A stretch of DNA of 64,000 bases from Kovacikia minuta CCNUW1 (GCF_020091585.1 NZ_CP083583.1:186001-250000), one strand, 5' to 3'; counted from the stretch's first letter, positions 8,890 to 18,282 are shown. Notes: generated by a model not told the origin, from the letters alone. A program made the numbers and translations.

Positions 8890-9759
8890 ATGATTACATT
8901 TCGCACGGTTTCGATCGATGGTTTAGATATCTTCTACCGTGAAGCAGGTTCTCGTGATAATCCAACCATTCTGCTTCTGCATGGCTTTCCAACGTCCTCT
9001 CACATGTTTCGCAATTTGATCTCCGCGCTGGCTGATAAATTCCATCTTGTGGCTCCCGATTATCCAGGTTATGGCAACAGCTCCATGCCAACGGTGAATG
9101 AGTTTGATTACACCTTTGATCACCTGGCTGAGATTGTGGAGAAATTCATTGCTGCAATCGATCTCAAGAAGTACAGCCTCTATGTGATGGATTACGGCGC
9201 ACCGATTGGCTATCGCATTGCTGCTAAATATCCAGAGCGCGTGCAAACTCTGATTGTGCAAAATGGTAATGCTTACGAGGAAGGATTGCGCGAGTTCTGG
9301 GAACCGATTAAGGCATACTGGCAAGACAAGTCACCTGAGAATGCTGCAAAGCTTGAATACTTAGTCACTTTAGAAGCAACAAAGTGGCAATATACCAATG
9401 GCGTTCGCAATCTGGAAGCGATCAGCCCCGATACCTGGACGATCGATCAACATTTCCTCGATCGTCCTAATAACGGTGAGATTCAACTCGCTCTGCTGCA
9501 TAGTTATGGCACCAATCCACCGCTCTACCCCCAGTGGCAGGAATATTTTCGCCAGTATCAACCACCGACCCTGATTGTGTGGGGTAAGAATGACTACATC
9601 TTTCCTGCTGAGGGTGCTTATCCCTATCAGCGCGACTTGAAAGACGTTGAATTCCATCTACTCGATACCGGACATTTTGCGCTGGAAGAAGATGGCGATG
9701 CGATCGCAAACTACATCGGTCAATTTCTTGCATCACGACTACAACCTGTTCCTGCTTAA
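8890..9759 (+). CDS. Alpha/beta hydrolase, epoxide hydrolase/haloalkane dehalogenase-like
   Basis: 289 residues from ATG 8890; the upstream in-frame TTG lacks family similarity. The oxyanion-hole motif is [12 protein letters not shown]. The nucleophile elbow is VMDYGAPIG, with Asp rather than Ser, as in epoxide hydrolases and haloalkane dehalogenases. The acid region is [10 protein letters not shown] and the catalytic His is in [10 protein letters not shown]. The reaction is probably hydrolysis of an epoxide or similar substrate through an alkyl-enzyme ester; the substrate is unknown. It lies just after the MITE and opens a cluster of hydrolase and dehydrogenase genes separated by purine/pyrimidine repeats. 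Confidence 0.85.
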   Translation: MITFRTVSIDGLDIFYREAGSRDNPTILLLHGFPTSSHMFRNLISALADKFHLVAPDYPGYGNSSMPTVNEFDYTFDHLAEIVEKFIAAIDLKKYSLYVMDYGAPIGYRIAAKYPERVQTLIVQNGNAYEEGLREFWEPIKAYWQDKSPENAAKLEYLVTLEATKWQYTNGVRNLEAISPDTWTIDQHFLDRPNNGEIQLALLHSYGTNPPLYPQWQEYFRQYQPPTLIVWGKNDYIFPAEGAYPYQRDLKDVEFHLLDTGHFALEEDGDAIANYIGQFLASRLQPVPA

Positions 9760-9768
9760 TGAAGACGC

Positions 9769-9915
9769 AAGAGGGGGAGACGCGGTGATACGGAGCTTTT
9801 TAAGAACGTGGTATGGACATCGGGACACGGAGATATTTCACTCAATTTCCCCTCTCCGCATCTCCCCTTTCTCGCGTCCCCGCGCCCTTCCCTCCCTCCC
9901 CACCTCCTCCCCTCC
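9769..9915. repeat. Purine/pyrimidine intergenic hairpin repeat (copy 1)
   Basis: A purine-rich arm (AGAGGGGGAGACGCGG, GACACGGAG) is followed by a C/T-rich arm (CCCCTCTCCGCATCTCC and so on), giving an imperfect long-stem structure just after the hydrolase stop. Similar copies follow the genes ending at 10970 and 13255, always in the same orientation relative to the genes. They may fold in the 3' UTR and affect termination or RNA stability; this is inference. Confidence 0.6.
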
Positions 9916-9974
9916 ACGCAGCTTCATAGTGCTATCTCAACACATTATTCACGATTTATCGAAAGGAGAATGTC

Positions 9975-10970
9975 ATGGTTGCTCAATTAAACTCGCCAGC
10001 AGTGAAAATTTTGGAAGTTGCCGATGATCCCCGTCTTTCCAGAGAAGTGAAGGCATTTTTGAAAGAGCTGAATTCAGGGGGGGTGGCATTAGAGACACTC
10101 CCTGCGATTGAAGCGCGTCAAGTTCTTGTCGATGCACAGGCTTCCGTTCAAGTGGATCTTTCCGGGATTGAAGAGTCTGAGAAGACAATTACGGCTGACG
10201 GTTACACGATTACGCTCAACATTGTGCGACCGGAAGGGGTCAAAGGCATATTGCCTGTTTTCATCTTTATTCATGGTGGTGGTTGGGTTCTGGGTGATTA
10301 TCCCACCCACAAGCGCATGGTTCGCGATCTGGTTGTGCTCTCAGGGTTTGCAGGGGTCTTTGTCAACTACACGCGCACGCCCGATGCCCAATATCCTCAG
10401 GCGATTAATGAAATCTATGCGGCGACAAAATGGGTTGCCGAGCATGGTGAAGAGATCGGTGTGGATGGCAAAAACCTGGCAGTGGTTGGCAACAGTGTTG
10501 GCGGAAATATGACCGCAGTCACTGCTTTGCAAGCGAAAGCGAAAGGGGGACCACACATTAAGCTACAAATTATGATGTGGCCGATCGTAGATGCTAGTTT
10601 TGAAACGGATTCTTATTATCAATTTGGTGATAAGCGGTTCCTAACTACACCGTTGATGAAGTGGATGTATGACATGTACATCCCTGACCCAGCAAAGCGC
10701 CAGGACATCTATGCTTCTCCCTTACAGGCAACGCTTGAGCAACTGCAAGGTTTGCCTCCGGCGCTGATTCAGGTTGCCGAAAGCGATATTCTGCGGGATG
10801 GTGGCGAAGCCTATGGACGCAAGCTGGATGAAGCTGGGGTAACCGTGACAACCGTGCGTTACAACGGCATGATTCATGACTTTGGGCTGCTCAATGGTTT
10901 AGCCGAAGTTCCGGCAGTGCGATCGCTGTTTGTCCAGGCGGCGGCTGAATTGAAGAAATATCTGCAATAA
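9975..10970 (+). CDS. Alpha/beta hydrolase, HSL-family esterase/lipase
   Basis: 331 residues; ATG 9975 is preceded by AAAGGAG. The HSL-type oxyanion motif HGGGW (in FIFIHGGGWVLGDYP, ~residues 95-110) and the nucleophile motif GNSVGG are present. The acid lies in AESDILRDGG and the His in MIHDFGLLN, completing a Ser-Asp-His triad. This is the hormone-sensitive lipase family (acetyl esterases and similar, family knowledge). It acts on short acyl esters, probably in the cytoplasm since no signal peptide is seen. It lies between two purine/pyrimidine repeats, in line with the other hydrolases of the cluster. Confidence 0.9.
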   Translation: MVAQLNSPAVKILEVADDPRLSREVKAFLKELNSGGVALETLPAIEARQVLVDAQASVQVDLSGIEESEKTITADGYTITLNIVRPEGVKGILPVFIFIHGGGWVLGDYPTHKRMVRDLVVLSGFAGVFVNYTRTPDAQYPQAINEIYAATKWVAEHGEEIGVDGKNLAVVGNSVGGNMTAVTALQAKAKGGPHIKLQIMMWPIVDASFETDSYYQFGDKRFLTTPLMKWMYDMYIPDPAKRQDIYASPLQATLEQLQGLPPALIQVAESDILRDGGEAYGRKLDEAGVTVTTVRYNGMIHDFGLLNGLAEVPAVRSLFVQAAAELKKYLQ

Positions 10971-10971
10971 G

Positions 10972-11095
10972 AGGACATGGAGACACGGGGACACGGAGAA
11001 TGTTGATGTTGTTTCCCCTCTCCGCGTCTCCCCCTCTGCTCCTCTCCGCGTCCTCCTCTCCCCTCACCTCCTCTCCCCCTCAACACATCCCCCTT
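10972..11095. repeat. Purine/pyrimidine intergenic hairpin repeat (copy 2)
   Basis: Purine arm GAGGACATGGAGACACGGGG followed by pyrimidine arm TCCCCCTCTGCTCCTCTCCG and related blocks. It occupies almost the whole gap between the esterase and the DUF6130-like gene and can fold into an imperfect long hairpin. Confidence 0.65.
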
Positions 11096-11118
11096 CCTCT
11101 CTCAAGTATCTGCCAGCT

Positions 11119-11505
11119 ATGAGCAATTACACCACAAGTGCCAAGGACATCATCGGTCCATCACCGTTGATTGCGATCGTAAACGAGGCACCCGCCAGGC
11201 TGATTGTCGATCCGCCGCTTCCCGAACCCCTGGCTCAAGGTCGTGTTTTCATCCAGTATCGGACGGAGAACCTGCGAGTATTGCCTGTGTTTGGTAAAGG
11301 TGCCCTTGATGTATCGCCGCGCGTTGGGCATATCCACATCACCGTTGATGACGCGCCCTGGCACTTTGTTGATACCAGCGGCGAAACGATCATTCTGGTC
11401 GGTCTGAAGCCTGGTTTACACAAGGTGTTAATTGAACTAGCCGATCCCACACACAAAGTCATCACCAGCGAAACAGTAACGTTCACAGTGCCCGATCTGA
11501 AGTGA
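11119..11505 (+). CDS. DUF6130-like small protein
   Basis: 128 residues. Motifs include IVDPPLPEPLAQGRVFIQYRT, RVGHIHITVDDAPWHF and LKPGLHKVLIELADPTHK. The HIH and the late HK look like conserved positions of a small beta-sandwich. The sequence resembles DUF6130, a family of unknown function found beside hydrolases and oxidoreductases; I am fairly but not fully sure of the family number. No signal peptide. It lies in a same-strand cluster with esterases, so co-regulation with them is likely, but its role is unknown. Confidence 0.7.
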   Translation: MSNYTTSAKDIIGPSPLIAIVNEAPARLIVDPPLPEPLAQGRVFIQYRTENLRVLPVFGKGALDVSPRVGHIHITVDDAPWHFVDTSGETIILVGLKPGLHKVLIELADPTHKVITSETVTFTVPDLK

Positions 11506-11663
11506 TGAGTCAGAGTTCGTGAAATGATGCGATCGACGCTGCGAGGTGTTGAAAGTAAAGCATGTATTCCGCGAGCACGATCGCAACTCATATTCGTCAA
11601 TTTCTCCCATCACGGTTGCAATCCATTTCTAATTAACACAATAAGTTCAAAGGAACTCAAAAC

Positions 11664-12485
11664 ATGAATAGGCTCACTTTCAAGAATGGCATCCGTCTGC
11701 TGCTGATTGCCATCCTGTTTTTAGGAACCATTACAATCACTTCTCTAGGAACCATCATGAATCCTGCCAGCGCCCAGGCAAATAAGCCCACGATCGTCCT
11801 TGTCCACGGCGCGTTTGCCGAGTCTTCCAGTTGGAATGGGGTATTGACCAAGCTGATCACAAAAGGGTATCCAACGGTTGCTGTGGCGAATCCCCTGCGT
11901 GGGGTGAAGAGCGATGCGGACTATGTGGCTAGTGCCCTTGAAGACATTAAGGGTCCGATCGTGCTGGTGGCACATTCTTATGGAGGCTCGGTTATTACCA
12001 ATGCGGTCAACGGAAACAAAAATGTAAAAGCACTGGTCTACGTGGCTGGCTTCGCTCCTGAAGCAGGCGAGACTGCCGGCGAACTTTCTGGACGGTATCC
12101 AGGTAGCACGCTTACACCTACCCTCGCACCGCCGGTTGTGCTGCCCGATGGTGGCAAAGACCTGTATATTCAGCAGAGCAAGTTTCACGCCCAGTTTGCT
12201 GCGGATTTGCCCGCTAGCGACGCGGAATTGATGGCTAGTACCCAGCGTCCGATTGTGGAAGCCGCGTTTAGTGAAGCCTCTGGTGCGCCTGCATGGAAAT
12301 CTATTCCGTCCTGGTTCATTTATGGTGAGCGCGATTTGAACATTCCAGCGGCGGTGCATGCTTTCATGGCAAAGCGGGCTAATTCAAAGGAGACCATTGC
12401 TGTAAAGGGCGCATCCCATGTCGTGATGATTTCCCATGCTGATGCCGTTGCCAAGCTAATTGATCGTGCTGCAACTGCGTCATAG
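11664..12485 (+). CDS. Exported alpha/beta hydrolase (EstC/salicylate esterase-like)
   Basis: 273 residues. A hydrophobic N-terminal segment (LLLIAILFLGTITITSLGTI) and an ASA site near residue 34 indicate export. The hydrolase core has LVHGAFAESSSWNG, nucleophile elbow VAHSYGGSVI, acid in YGERDLNIP and His in KGASHVVMISHAD. The layout matches short alpha/beta hydrolases of the EstC/methyl-ketone-hydrolase type that often travel with isochorismatase-like and SDR genes. An AAAGGA ribosome site precedes the ATG. It is followed by the frameshifted isochorismatase-like gene. Substrate unknown. Confidence 0.88.
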   Translation: MNRLTFKNGIRLLLIAILFLGTITITSLGTIMNPASAQANKPTIVLVHGAFAESSSWNGVLTKLITKGYPTVAVANPLRGVKSDADYVASALEDIKGPIVLVAHSYGGSVITNAVNGNKNVKALVYVAGFAPEAGETAGELSGRYPGSTLTPTLAPPVVLPDGGKDLYIQQSKFHAQFAADLPASDAELMASTQRPIVEAAFSEASGAPAWKSIPSWFIYGERDLNIPAAVHAFMAKRANSKETIAVKGASHVVMISHADAVAKLIDRAATAS

Positions 12486-12606
12486 ACGAAGTGGAAACGC
12501 AGACTACAGGCCGAGCGTGGAGAGGTTGGGTACGGGAAAGCAGGAAGGTGCTGAGTGAAATTTGAGAAAGAGAAAGTTGTGGTCAATAAGCGAAGGAGCA
12601 AAGACC

Positions 12607-13255
12607 ATGAACATTAACAATAATGACACCGCAATCGTCGTGATTGATCCACAAAACGATGTCTTGAGTGAAAAAGGAGCTGCTTGGGATTTGGTCGGTG
12701 ACAATGTTAAGGAAAATAAGACAATCGAAAACATTGAACGCCTCCTTCAAAGCCGCAAAGCAAAATGACTTTGAGGTATTCATTTCCCCCCACTATTACT
12801 ATCCCGCCGACTTTGGTTGGAAAATTCTTGGGACTCTAGAGAAAATGGTGTTGGAAACCAAAGAATTCTATCGCAGCGGGCCATTAACCCTTGATGGCTT
12901 CTTAGGATCGGGTGCTGATTGGCTCGATCGCTTCAAACCTTTTATTGAGGATGGTAAGACGATCGTGGTCAATCCCCACAAAGTCTTTGGACCGCAAAAT
13001 AACGACCTCAGTTTGCAACTGCGTAAGCGCAATATCAGCAAAGTGATTCTTCTGGGAATGCTGGCAAATCTCTGTGTCGAATCCCATCTGCGCGATCTAG
13101 TCGAGCAGGGATTTGAAGTACTTGTCGTCAAGGACGCAACGGCTGCCCCGCAACACCCGGAGCTAGGCGATGGCTACAAGGCAGCACTGGTCAACTATGG
13201 GTATATTGCTAATGCTGTTTTATCCACGGACGATGTTGTAGATGCCATGCAATGA
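12607..13255 (+). pseudogene. Isochorismatase-like cysteine hydrolase, frameshifted
   Basis: The first half (12607-~12750) reads NNDTAIVVIDPQNDVLSEKG; the second (~12751-13255) reads NDFEVFISPHYYYP to the stop in the next frame. Deleting one A from the AAA at 12749-12751 joins them into one 215-residue protein of normal family length. The triad is intact: Asp in VVIDPQND, Lys in VNPHKVFG and Cys in ANLCVESHL. The family hydrolyses amide or vinyl-ether bonds (nicotinamidase, isochorismatase and relatives). As written the gene gives only a ~53-residue peptide. Either a recent one-base insertion or a sequencing error explains it. A GGAG lies ~10 bp before ATG 12607. Confidence 0.85.
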
Positions 13256-13256
13256 T

Positions 13257-13395
13257 AGGTAGATATGGAGACAGGGAGAATCATAGGGATGCGGGAACGC
13301 GAGGACATCGGTGTATAAGGCATTTCAATGCTATTCCATGCCTTTGCATTTTCTCCTTGCCACGTCCTCGCGTCTTCCTTGTATCTTCTCTGGTC
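13257..13395. repeat. Purine/pyrimidine intergenic hairpin repeat (copy 3)
   Basis: Purine-rich GATATGGAGACAGGGAGAAT and GCGAGGACAT are followed by pyrimidine-rich GCCACGTCCTCGCGTCTTCC. It is the third member of the series separating genes of this cluster. Confidence 0.55.
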
Positions 13396-13439
13396 AGTAG
13401 GTCAGTAAATTGATCTCAATGAAAGGAGCTATCTGAGGT

Positions 13440-14465
13440 ATGTACGAACGAGAGTTAGCAGCGACCGCCAAAGCAATGGTTGCTCCAAGTAAGGGACTTT
13501 TGGCGGCAGACGAGAGCTACAGCACAGCGAATAAGCGGTTTGAAAAGTTAGGTATTCCCACGACCGCAGAAATGCGTCAGGCATATCGTGAACTGCTATT
13601 TACAACTCCTGGGATTGGTGACTTCCTGAGTGGCGTGATTTTGTTTGATGAAACTATTCGCCAATCGACTCAAGACGGCACTCCGTTCACTAAAGTTTTG
13701 CTTGACGCTGGCATTATCCCCGGCATCAAGCTAGATGCAGGTGCAGAAGCCTTAGCCAAAGCACCGGGTGAAACGGTGACGCAGGGATTGGATGGCTTGC
13801 GCGATCGCATTGCGGAGTACTACAAAATGGGTGCCCGTTTTGCCAAGTGGCGGGCTGTAATCAAGATTGGGGACAATATGCCCTCCGATCGCTGTCTCAA
13901 GACCAATGCCCATGCCCTTGCTCGTTATGCGGCCTTGTGTCAGGAGGGCGGATTGGTGCCGATTGTCGAACCCGAAGTGCTAATGGATGGTGACCATACA
14001 TTGGAGCGCAGCTATGCGGTGCATCATGAAGTTCTCAAAACGGTGTTTGATGAACTTTACATTCAGGGTGTAGAACCCGATCAGATGATCCTTAAGCCCA
14101 GCATGGTAATTTCGGGCGAAAAAAGCCCCCAGCAGGCAAGTGTGGAAGACGTGGCGCGATGGACGGTGAAATGTCTGCTAGAGCGGGTTCCGGCGGCTAT
14201 TCCCGGTTGCGCTTTTCTCTCCGGTGGACAATCGGGTGAACTTGCGACTGCCCATCTCAATGCGATGCATGTTCTATTTAAAGACCAACTACCGTGGCAA
14301 CTGACATTCTCCTACAGTCGAGCGCTCCAGCAATCCGCAATGCAAATCTGGAATGGACAGGACGCGAATGTTGCGGCGGCCCAAAAAGAGTTCTATCATC
14401 GGGCCAAACTCAACAGCGCTGCCGCGTTAGGACAGTATCAACCTGAAATGGAGAAAATAGCATGA
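13440..14465 (+). CDS. Class I fructose-bisphosphate aldolase
   Basis: 341 residues; ATG 13440 follows AAAGGAG. The hallmark N terminus APSKGLLAADESYSTANKRF, FAKWRAVIKIGDNMPSD, PIVEPEVLMDGDH and the Schiff-base Lys in MILKPSMV (~K219) are all present, as are the phosphate-binding residues in FLSGGQSGE. It cleaves fructose-1,6-bisphosphate, and reversibly condenses triose phosphates in glycolysis and the Calvin cycle, without a metal. Cyanobacteria usually also have a class II enzyme; the class I form is often stress-linked (family knowledge). Its place in a detoxification cluster is unusual for a central-metabolism gene. Confidence 0.95.
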   Translation: MYERELAATAKAMVAPSKGLLAADESYSTANKRFEKLGIPTTAEMRQAYRELLFTTPGIGDFLSGVILFDETIRQSTQDGTPFTKVLLDAGIIPGIKLDAGAEALAKAPGETVTQGLDGLRDRIAEYYKMGARFAKWRAVIKIGDNMPSDRCLKTNAHALARYAALCQEGGLVPIVEPEVLMDGDHTLERSYAVHHEVLKTVFDELYIQGVEPDQMILKPSMVISGEKSPQQASVEDVARWTVKCLLERVPAAIPGCAFLSGGQSGELATAHLNAMHVLFKDQLPWQLTFSYSRALQQSAMQIWNGQDANVAAAQKEFYHRAKLNSAAALGQYQPEMEKIA

Positions 14466-14471
14466 ATTAAT

Positions 14472-14861
14472 TCAGAGAAGTGCTTGATGAATTAATGCGT
14501 CGATGACATCAATGTTCTTAAGCAAATTATCGGGGAGAGCGTATCGCTGTTTTATGTAGTTAGGATCGTTGAAACTTAACCACACTGTTCCGTCAGTCGC
14601 TTCCCATGCTACTATTTTCAACGGTAAATCCAGGGCGATCGTCGGTTCTGCCACCATCAGCGGGGTTCCGGCTTTTGGACTACCAAATAATAATAATTGC
14701 GTTGGACGCAGGCTGAGTCCGACTTTTTCAGCTTCCATTTGTTGATCAATGCGGGCAAAAATGGTGATGCTTTTCGCTTGAAGAACGGTGACTAAGCGAT
14801 CGATAGTTTCATTCACTGCATAAGGGCTGGATTGGCTGATAACGCCATTAGTTTCAGTCAT
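14472..14861 (-). CDS. DUF302 domain-containing protein
   Basis: 129 residues. The DUF302 core shows YAVNETIDRLVTVLQAKSITIFARIDQQ, QLLLFGSPKAGTPLMVAEPTIALDLPLKIVAWE and WLSFNDPNYIKQRY. It is a small cytoplasmic fold of unknown biochemical role, often next to redox and stress genes. It is convergent with the aldolase gene (only a few bases between stops) and leads the minus-strand block that follows. Confidence 0.88.
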   Translation of the reverse strand: MTETNGVISQSSPYAVNETIDRLVTVLQAKSITIFARIDQQMEAEKVGLSLRPTQLLLFGSPKAGTPLMVAEPTIALDLPLKIVAWEATDGTVWLSFNDPNYIKQRYALPDNLLKNIDVIDALIHQALL

Positions 14862-14954
14862 GGCAATGGATTTTTTAATTATTTTGGTAATGGCGATCGT
14901 TACGAGAACGATCGCTATATTTGGTTGGCAGTCAACTGTAAGCGATCGTAGCCA

Positions 14955-15704
14955 TCAACGCAGACCACCCGCAATGGTTAGCGTTTCACCCGTAATCCAG
15001 CCGGAATCGGTGGATGCCAGGAAGACAACAGCAGGAGCGATATCCTGCGGTTGACCAATGCGGCCTAGAGGCGTGTGCGCTGCAATTTGTTGGCGACCTT
15101 CACTCTCGATTATGCCTGCGGTGTGGGTGCCTTCCGTTTCCACCATGCCAGGATTGATAGAGTTAACCCGGATCTGCCGGGAACCCAACTCTTTGGCAAG
15201 CGTCTTTGTGACGGCATCGACTGCCGCTTTGGTCGCGTTGTAGACTAAGCCATTCGGAGGTGTCAGGGTACTCACGATCGAACTGATATTAATAATGCTG
15301 CCGCCCTCCGATCCGAAGTGCTTGACGGCTTGTTGGAAGGCGAGAATTAAGCCCAGCACATTAAGATCAAAATGTTTATGAAAATGCTCTTCCGTAATGG
15401 TTTCCAGTGGCAGTAATTCGTAAATGCCAGCATTATTGACCAGGATGTCTAGCTTGCCAAATGTTCGCTGTGTCTCTGCAAACAGCTGTTCGATCTCTGC
15501 TTTTTTAGACACATTTGCCTGTACTGCAATCGCCTTACCGCCTGCGCTGGTAATTTCATCCACCACGCGATCGGCTCCTTCTTTGCTGGAGGCATAGTTA
15601 ACCACAACGGCTGCCCCTTCCGCCGCGAGATGTTTGGCGATTGAGGCACCGATGCCCTTAGATGCACCCGTCACAACAGCAATTTTTCCTTCTAGCTTCT
15701 TCAT
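14955..15704 (-). CDS. SDR family oxidoreductase (3-oxoacyl-ACP reductase/glucose dehydrogenase-like)
   Basis: 249 residues. The Rossmann motif is VTGASKGIGASI (residues 11-22); NNAG, the catalytic Ser in ISSIVS and YxxxK in YNATK are present, followed by RVNSINPGMVETEG and the C-terminal GWITGETLTIAGG. This is a classical SDR that reduces or oxidises a carbonyl/alcohol with NAD(P)H, and Asn or Ser residues after the first beta strand (VNYASSKEGAD) favour NADPH. The substrate is not predictable. Same strand as the SDR at 15864 and the RclA-like gene, with which it may be co-regulated. Confidence 0.92.
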   Translation of the reverse strand: MKKLEGKIAVVTGASKGIGASIAKHLAAEGAAVVVNYASSKEGADRVVDEITSAGGKAIAVQANVSKKAEIEQLFAETQRTFGKLDILVNNAGIYELLPLETITEEHFHKHFDLNVLGLILAFQQAVKHFGSEGGSIINISSIVSTLTPPNGLVYNATKAAVDAVTKTLAKELGSRQIRVNSINPGMVETEGTHTAGIIESEGRQQIAAHTPLGRIGQPQDIAPAVVFLASTDSGWITGETLTIAGGLR

Positions 15705-15863
15705 GATGGATGAGTCCTGTAGTGATTGCGATTAAAAGCGATATCGACAATGTAACTGATGCGATCGCCTTCCTGAGCAGTTTGGGGTGAGCAAATGTGA
15801 ACGAGACATAGCCTACCTGGAAAATGGCGATCGCTTTCAGAGTACTTCAAATCTGGAGGTACT

Positions 15864-16613
15864 TCAAATCTGTGCCATCCCGCCATCAACGAATAATTCA
15901 ATGCCATTCACAAAGCTGCTGTCATCTGACGCGAGAAAGACAACGGCTTTGGCGATTTCATCCGGTGTGCCCACTCGCCCTAGCGGGATGGTAACGGCCT
16001 GACTATCTATAAATTCCTGCAACTGCTGATCATTTAGCCCCAAGTGACCATAACCAGGCGTTGGCACCACGCCAGGACTGATGGCATTCACCCGAATTTT
16101 GCGTTCTTTAAGGTCGAGTATCCAATTACGGGCAAACGATCGCACAGCAGCTTTAGTGGCGCTGTAAACGCTAAAAGCGGGAGTGCCCTTAATGGAAGTA
16201 ATCGAGGCATTCAGAATAATAGAAGCACCATCAGGCAGCAACGGCAACGCCTTTTGCACGGTAAACAACACACCTTTGACATTAATGTTGAAGGTTTTGT
16301 CAAAGTGTTCTTCAGTGATGGCTCCGAGGGGGGCAATTTCACCCACGCCTGCATTAGCAAAGATTACATCGAGATGCCCTCGCTCTTGTTTGATGGTCGC
16401 GAACAGGCGATCGAGGTCTGCCAAATTAGAAACATCGCTCTGCACACCCGTGACATTTTTGCCAATTTCTTTTACCGCAGCATCCAGTTCAGGCTGACGA
16501 CGACCTGTAATAAAGACATGCGCTCCTTCAGCGACAAATTGCTTCACAGTAGCAAGACCAATACCACTGGTGCCGCCCGTCACAAGCGCAATTTTTCCAT
16601 CGAGTTTAGACAT
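15864..16613 (-). CDS. SDR family oxidoreductase
   Basis: 249 residues with AGGA upstream of ATG 16613. TGGTSGIG (cofactor motif), [10 protein letters not shown] (Arg pair suggests NADPH), NAG in [13 protein letters not shown] active site and [13 protein letters not shown] are seen. It is the same fold as the neighbouring SDR but only distantly similar, so it is not a recent tandem copy. Role: NAD(P)-dependent reduction or oxidation of an unknown substrate. In many bacteria such SDRs cluster with GST, pirin and TetR genes in quinone or electrophile stress, which fits this region. Confidence 0.92.
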   Translation of the reverse strand: MSKLDGKIALVTGGTSGIGLATVKQFVAEGAHVFITGRRQPELDAAVKEIGKNVTGVQSDVSNLADLDRLFATIKQERGHLDVIFANAGVGEIAPLGAITEEHFDKTFNINVKGVLFTVQKALPLLPDGASIILNASITSIKGTPAFSVYSATKAAVRSFARNWILDLKERKIRVNAISPGVVPTPGYGHLGLNDQQLQEFIDSQAVTIPLGRVGTPDEIAKAVVFLASDDSSFVNGIELFVDGGMAQI

Positions 16614-16703
16614 GATGAATCCTATATCTGTTGAGTTTGAACGAACGGTTGAGTTTGAATCTGAGTATAGAGTAGATCGGGTATTTGCACTGGTTGCCTT
16701 ATA

Positions 16704-16866
16704 TTAACCTGGCAATAAAAGATCTGGCATTCCCGCGTAGGATGCTGTTAGCGCCAGCGTAACGCATCGAAACAACCGTGGATGGTGCGTTACGGCGCTG
16801 CCTAACACACCCTACGCAATCACCTTGTCACTTCTAAATCTGTATGAACAAAGGTTGCTGGGTTAA
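16704..16866. mobile_element. 163-bp TA-flanked MITE, copy 1 (diverged), overlaps end of RclA-like gene
   Basis: Ends TTAACCTGGCA and TGCTGGGTTAA, with TA on both outer sides. The core is an imperfect hairpin (GTAGGATGCTGTTAGCG to TAACACACCCTAC). Copies 2 (21771) and 3 (55834) are much more alike. Positions 16834-16866 also encode the last ten residues and the stop codon of the RclA-like reductase. Confidence 0.75.
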
Positions 16867-18252
16867 TAGCTTTGCGAACAGCAGATTTAACCCTTCCGTC
16901 ATCGTGGGATGCGTCAACACCCCATCGCGCAGAACAGTGTAGGGTATCTGCGCTTGCATCACCATCTGTACTGTCGAAATCATTTCACCTGCGGCATGGC
17001 ACAAGAGAGAACAACCGAGAATTTGTCCTGTCTCACTATCCACGATCGCCTTCAGCAGTCCATCGGTTTGACCCGAAGTTCTCGCTCTGGGAATCGCTGA
17101 GGCATCCATTTTTGCGACACGAATCGTATATCCTCGTTGCTGGGCTGCGGTTTCGGTCAGACCGACTTGCGCCAGTTCTGGATCAATGAACAGACAAGAT
17201 GGAACTAAACGATCGAGTCTGCTACGGTTACCTCCATCAATTAAATTCGCTTTGATAATCCGGTAATCATCCAACGCGATATGAGTATATTGCGGTCCCC
17301 CATTGATGTCGCCCAATGCCCAAATATTCGGAACATTAGTTTCCAGGCGATCGCTGACTGGAATGAATCCACCTGCATCTGTTACCACACCCGCAGCGGC
17401 TAGATTCAAAACATCGGTGGTTGGCGCACGACCCACGGCGAGCAGCACATGCGTCCCTTGAAGTTCTATTGTTTGATCGGCAATTTGCATCCAAAGTTTA
17501 GTTGTATTACCAACGTGCTCAACGCCCAATACCTTTGTCTTCAGCAGGAATTCAATTCCCTCTCGTTCTAGCAGCGTTTGAACCGCGATCGCCATGTCTG
17601 GATCTTGCTGCGATAGAATGTGCTCACTCTGCCCAATCACGGTAACGCGAGATCCAAAGCGCCGAAACATCTGAGCAAACTCCAAACCGATGTAGCCACT
17701 GCCGAGTATGATCAGATGCTCAGGTAACTCCTCTAGCTCCATGATCGACTCACTCGTTAGAAACCCACTTTCCTTGAGTCCGGGTATAGGCGGAATCAAC
17801 GGTCGCGTTCCTGTGTTGATAAACAAGCGTTCTGCACTGAGTAGTCGGATATTACCATCCGGTGTGACAACCTCGATCGTTTTAGAATCAACAAATTGTG
17901 CTGTGCCAATGATCAAATCTTTGCCCAAAGCTGCTTCTAAATTGTGCAAATTCATCTCACGCGCAGATAACACTACCGATCGCTTGCGTTGAATCACTTC
18001 TGCCAAGTTAACGGTAGGTAAACTGGTCTTAATGCCGTAAGCAGCACTGTTTCGGACTGTATGAGCAACCTCCGCACTTGCAACCATCGTTTTGGTAGGA
18101 ATGCAAGCGATGTTGATACATCCACCCCCAATCATCGTTAAACTGCGTTCCACCAGAGCGGTTTTACGTCCAGCCGCAACCAACGCAGGTGCCAGTGTTT
18201 TACCCGCTTTACCGCCGCCGATAATAATATCATCGTAGTATTCAGTGTCCAT
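16834..18252 (-). CDS. RclA-like FAD-dependent pyridine nucleotide-disulfide oxidoreductase
   Basis: 472 residues; AGGAG precedes ATG 18252. The N terminus IIIGGGKAGKTLAPALVAAG is the FAD motif, followed by the redox pair GGGCINIACIPTK (C45, C50). The second Rossmann motif is ILGSGYIGLEFAQMF, with WALGDINGGPQ for FAD and a C-terminal HPTMTEGLNLLF. KAGKTL and the CINIxCIPTK spacing match RclA/YkgC, which protects against reactive chlorine and reduces copper (family knowledge), rather than dihydrolipoamide dehydrogenase. The second Gly of the usual GGTC is unchanged but Thr is Gly here and Gly before the second Cys is Ala. The last ten residues are read from the repeat at 16704-16866. Confidence 0.88.
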   Translation of the reverse strand: MDTEYYDDIIIGGGKAGKTLAPALVAAGRKTALVERSLTMIGGGCINIACIPTKTMVASAEVAHTVRNSAAYGIKTSLPTVNLAEVIQRKRSVVLSAREMNLHNLEAALGKDLIIGTAQFVDSKTIEVVTPDGNIRLLSAERLFINTGTRPLIPPIPGLKESGFLTSESIMELEELPEHLIILGSGYIGLEFAQMFRRFGSRVTVIGQSEHILSQQDPDMAIAVQTLLEREGIEFLLKTKVLGVEHVGNTTKLWMQIADQTIELQGTHVLLAVGRAPTTDVLNLAAAGVVTDAGGFIPVSDRLETNVPNIWALGDINGGPQYTHIALDDYRIIKANLIDGGNRSRLDRLVPSCLFIDPELAQVGLTETAAQQRGYTIRVAKMDASAIPRARTSGQTDGLLKAIVDSETGQILGCSLLCHAAGEMISTVQMVMQAQIPYTVLRDGVLTHPTMTEGLNLLFAKLLTQQPLFIQI

Positions 18253-18282
18253 TCGCAGCTCCTATGTTCAAAAAACACTGAG

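Noticed and set aside
8541-8942. 133-residue open frame on the plus strand between the MOSC gene and the first hydrolase
   Set aside because: It runs through the 188-bp MITE and a palindromic repeat, has no protein-like composition and overlaps the real hydrolase gene in another frame.
9647-10027. 126-residue plus-strand frame
   Set aside because: It overlaps two clear hydrolase genes and the purine/pyrimidine repeat, with no family similarity.
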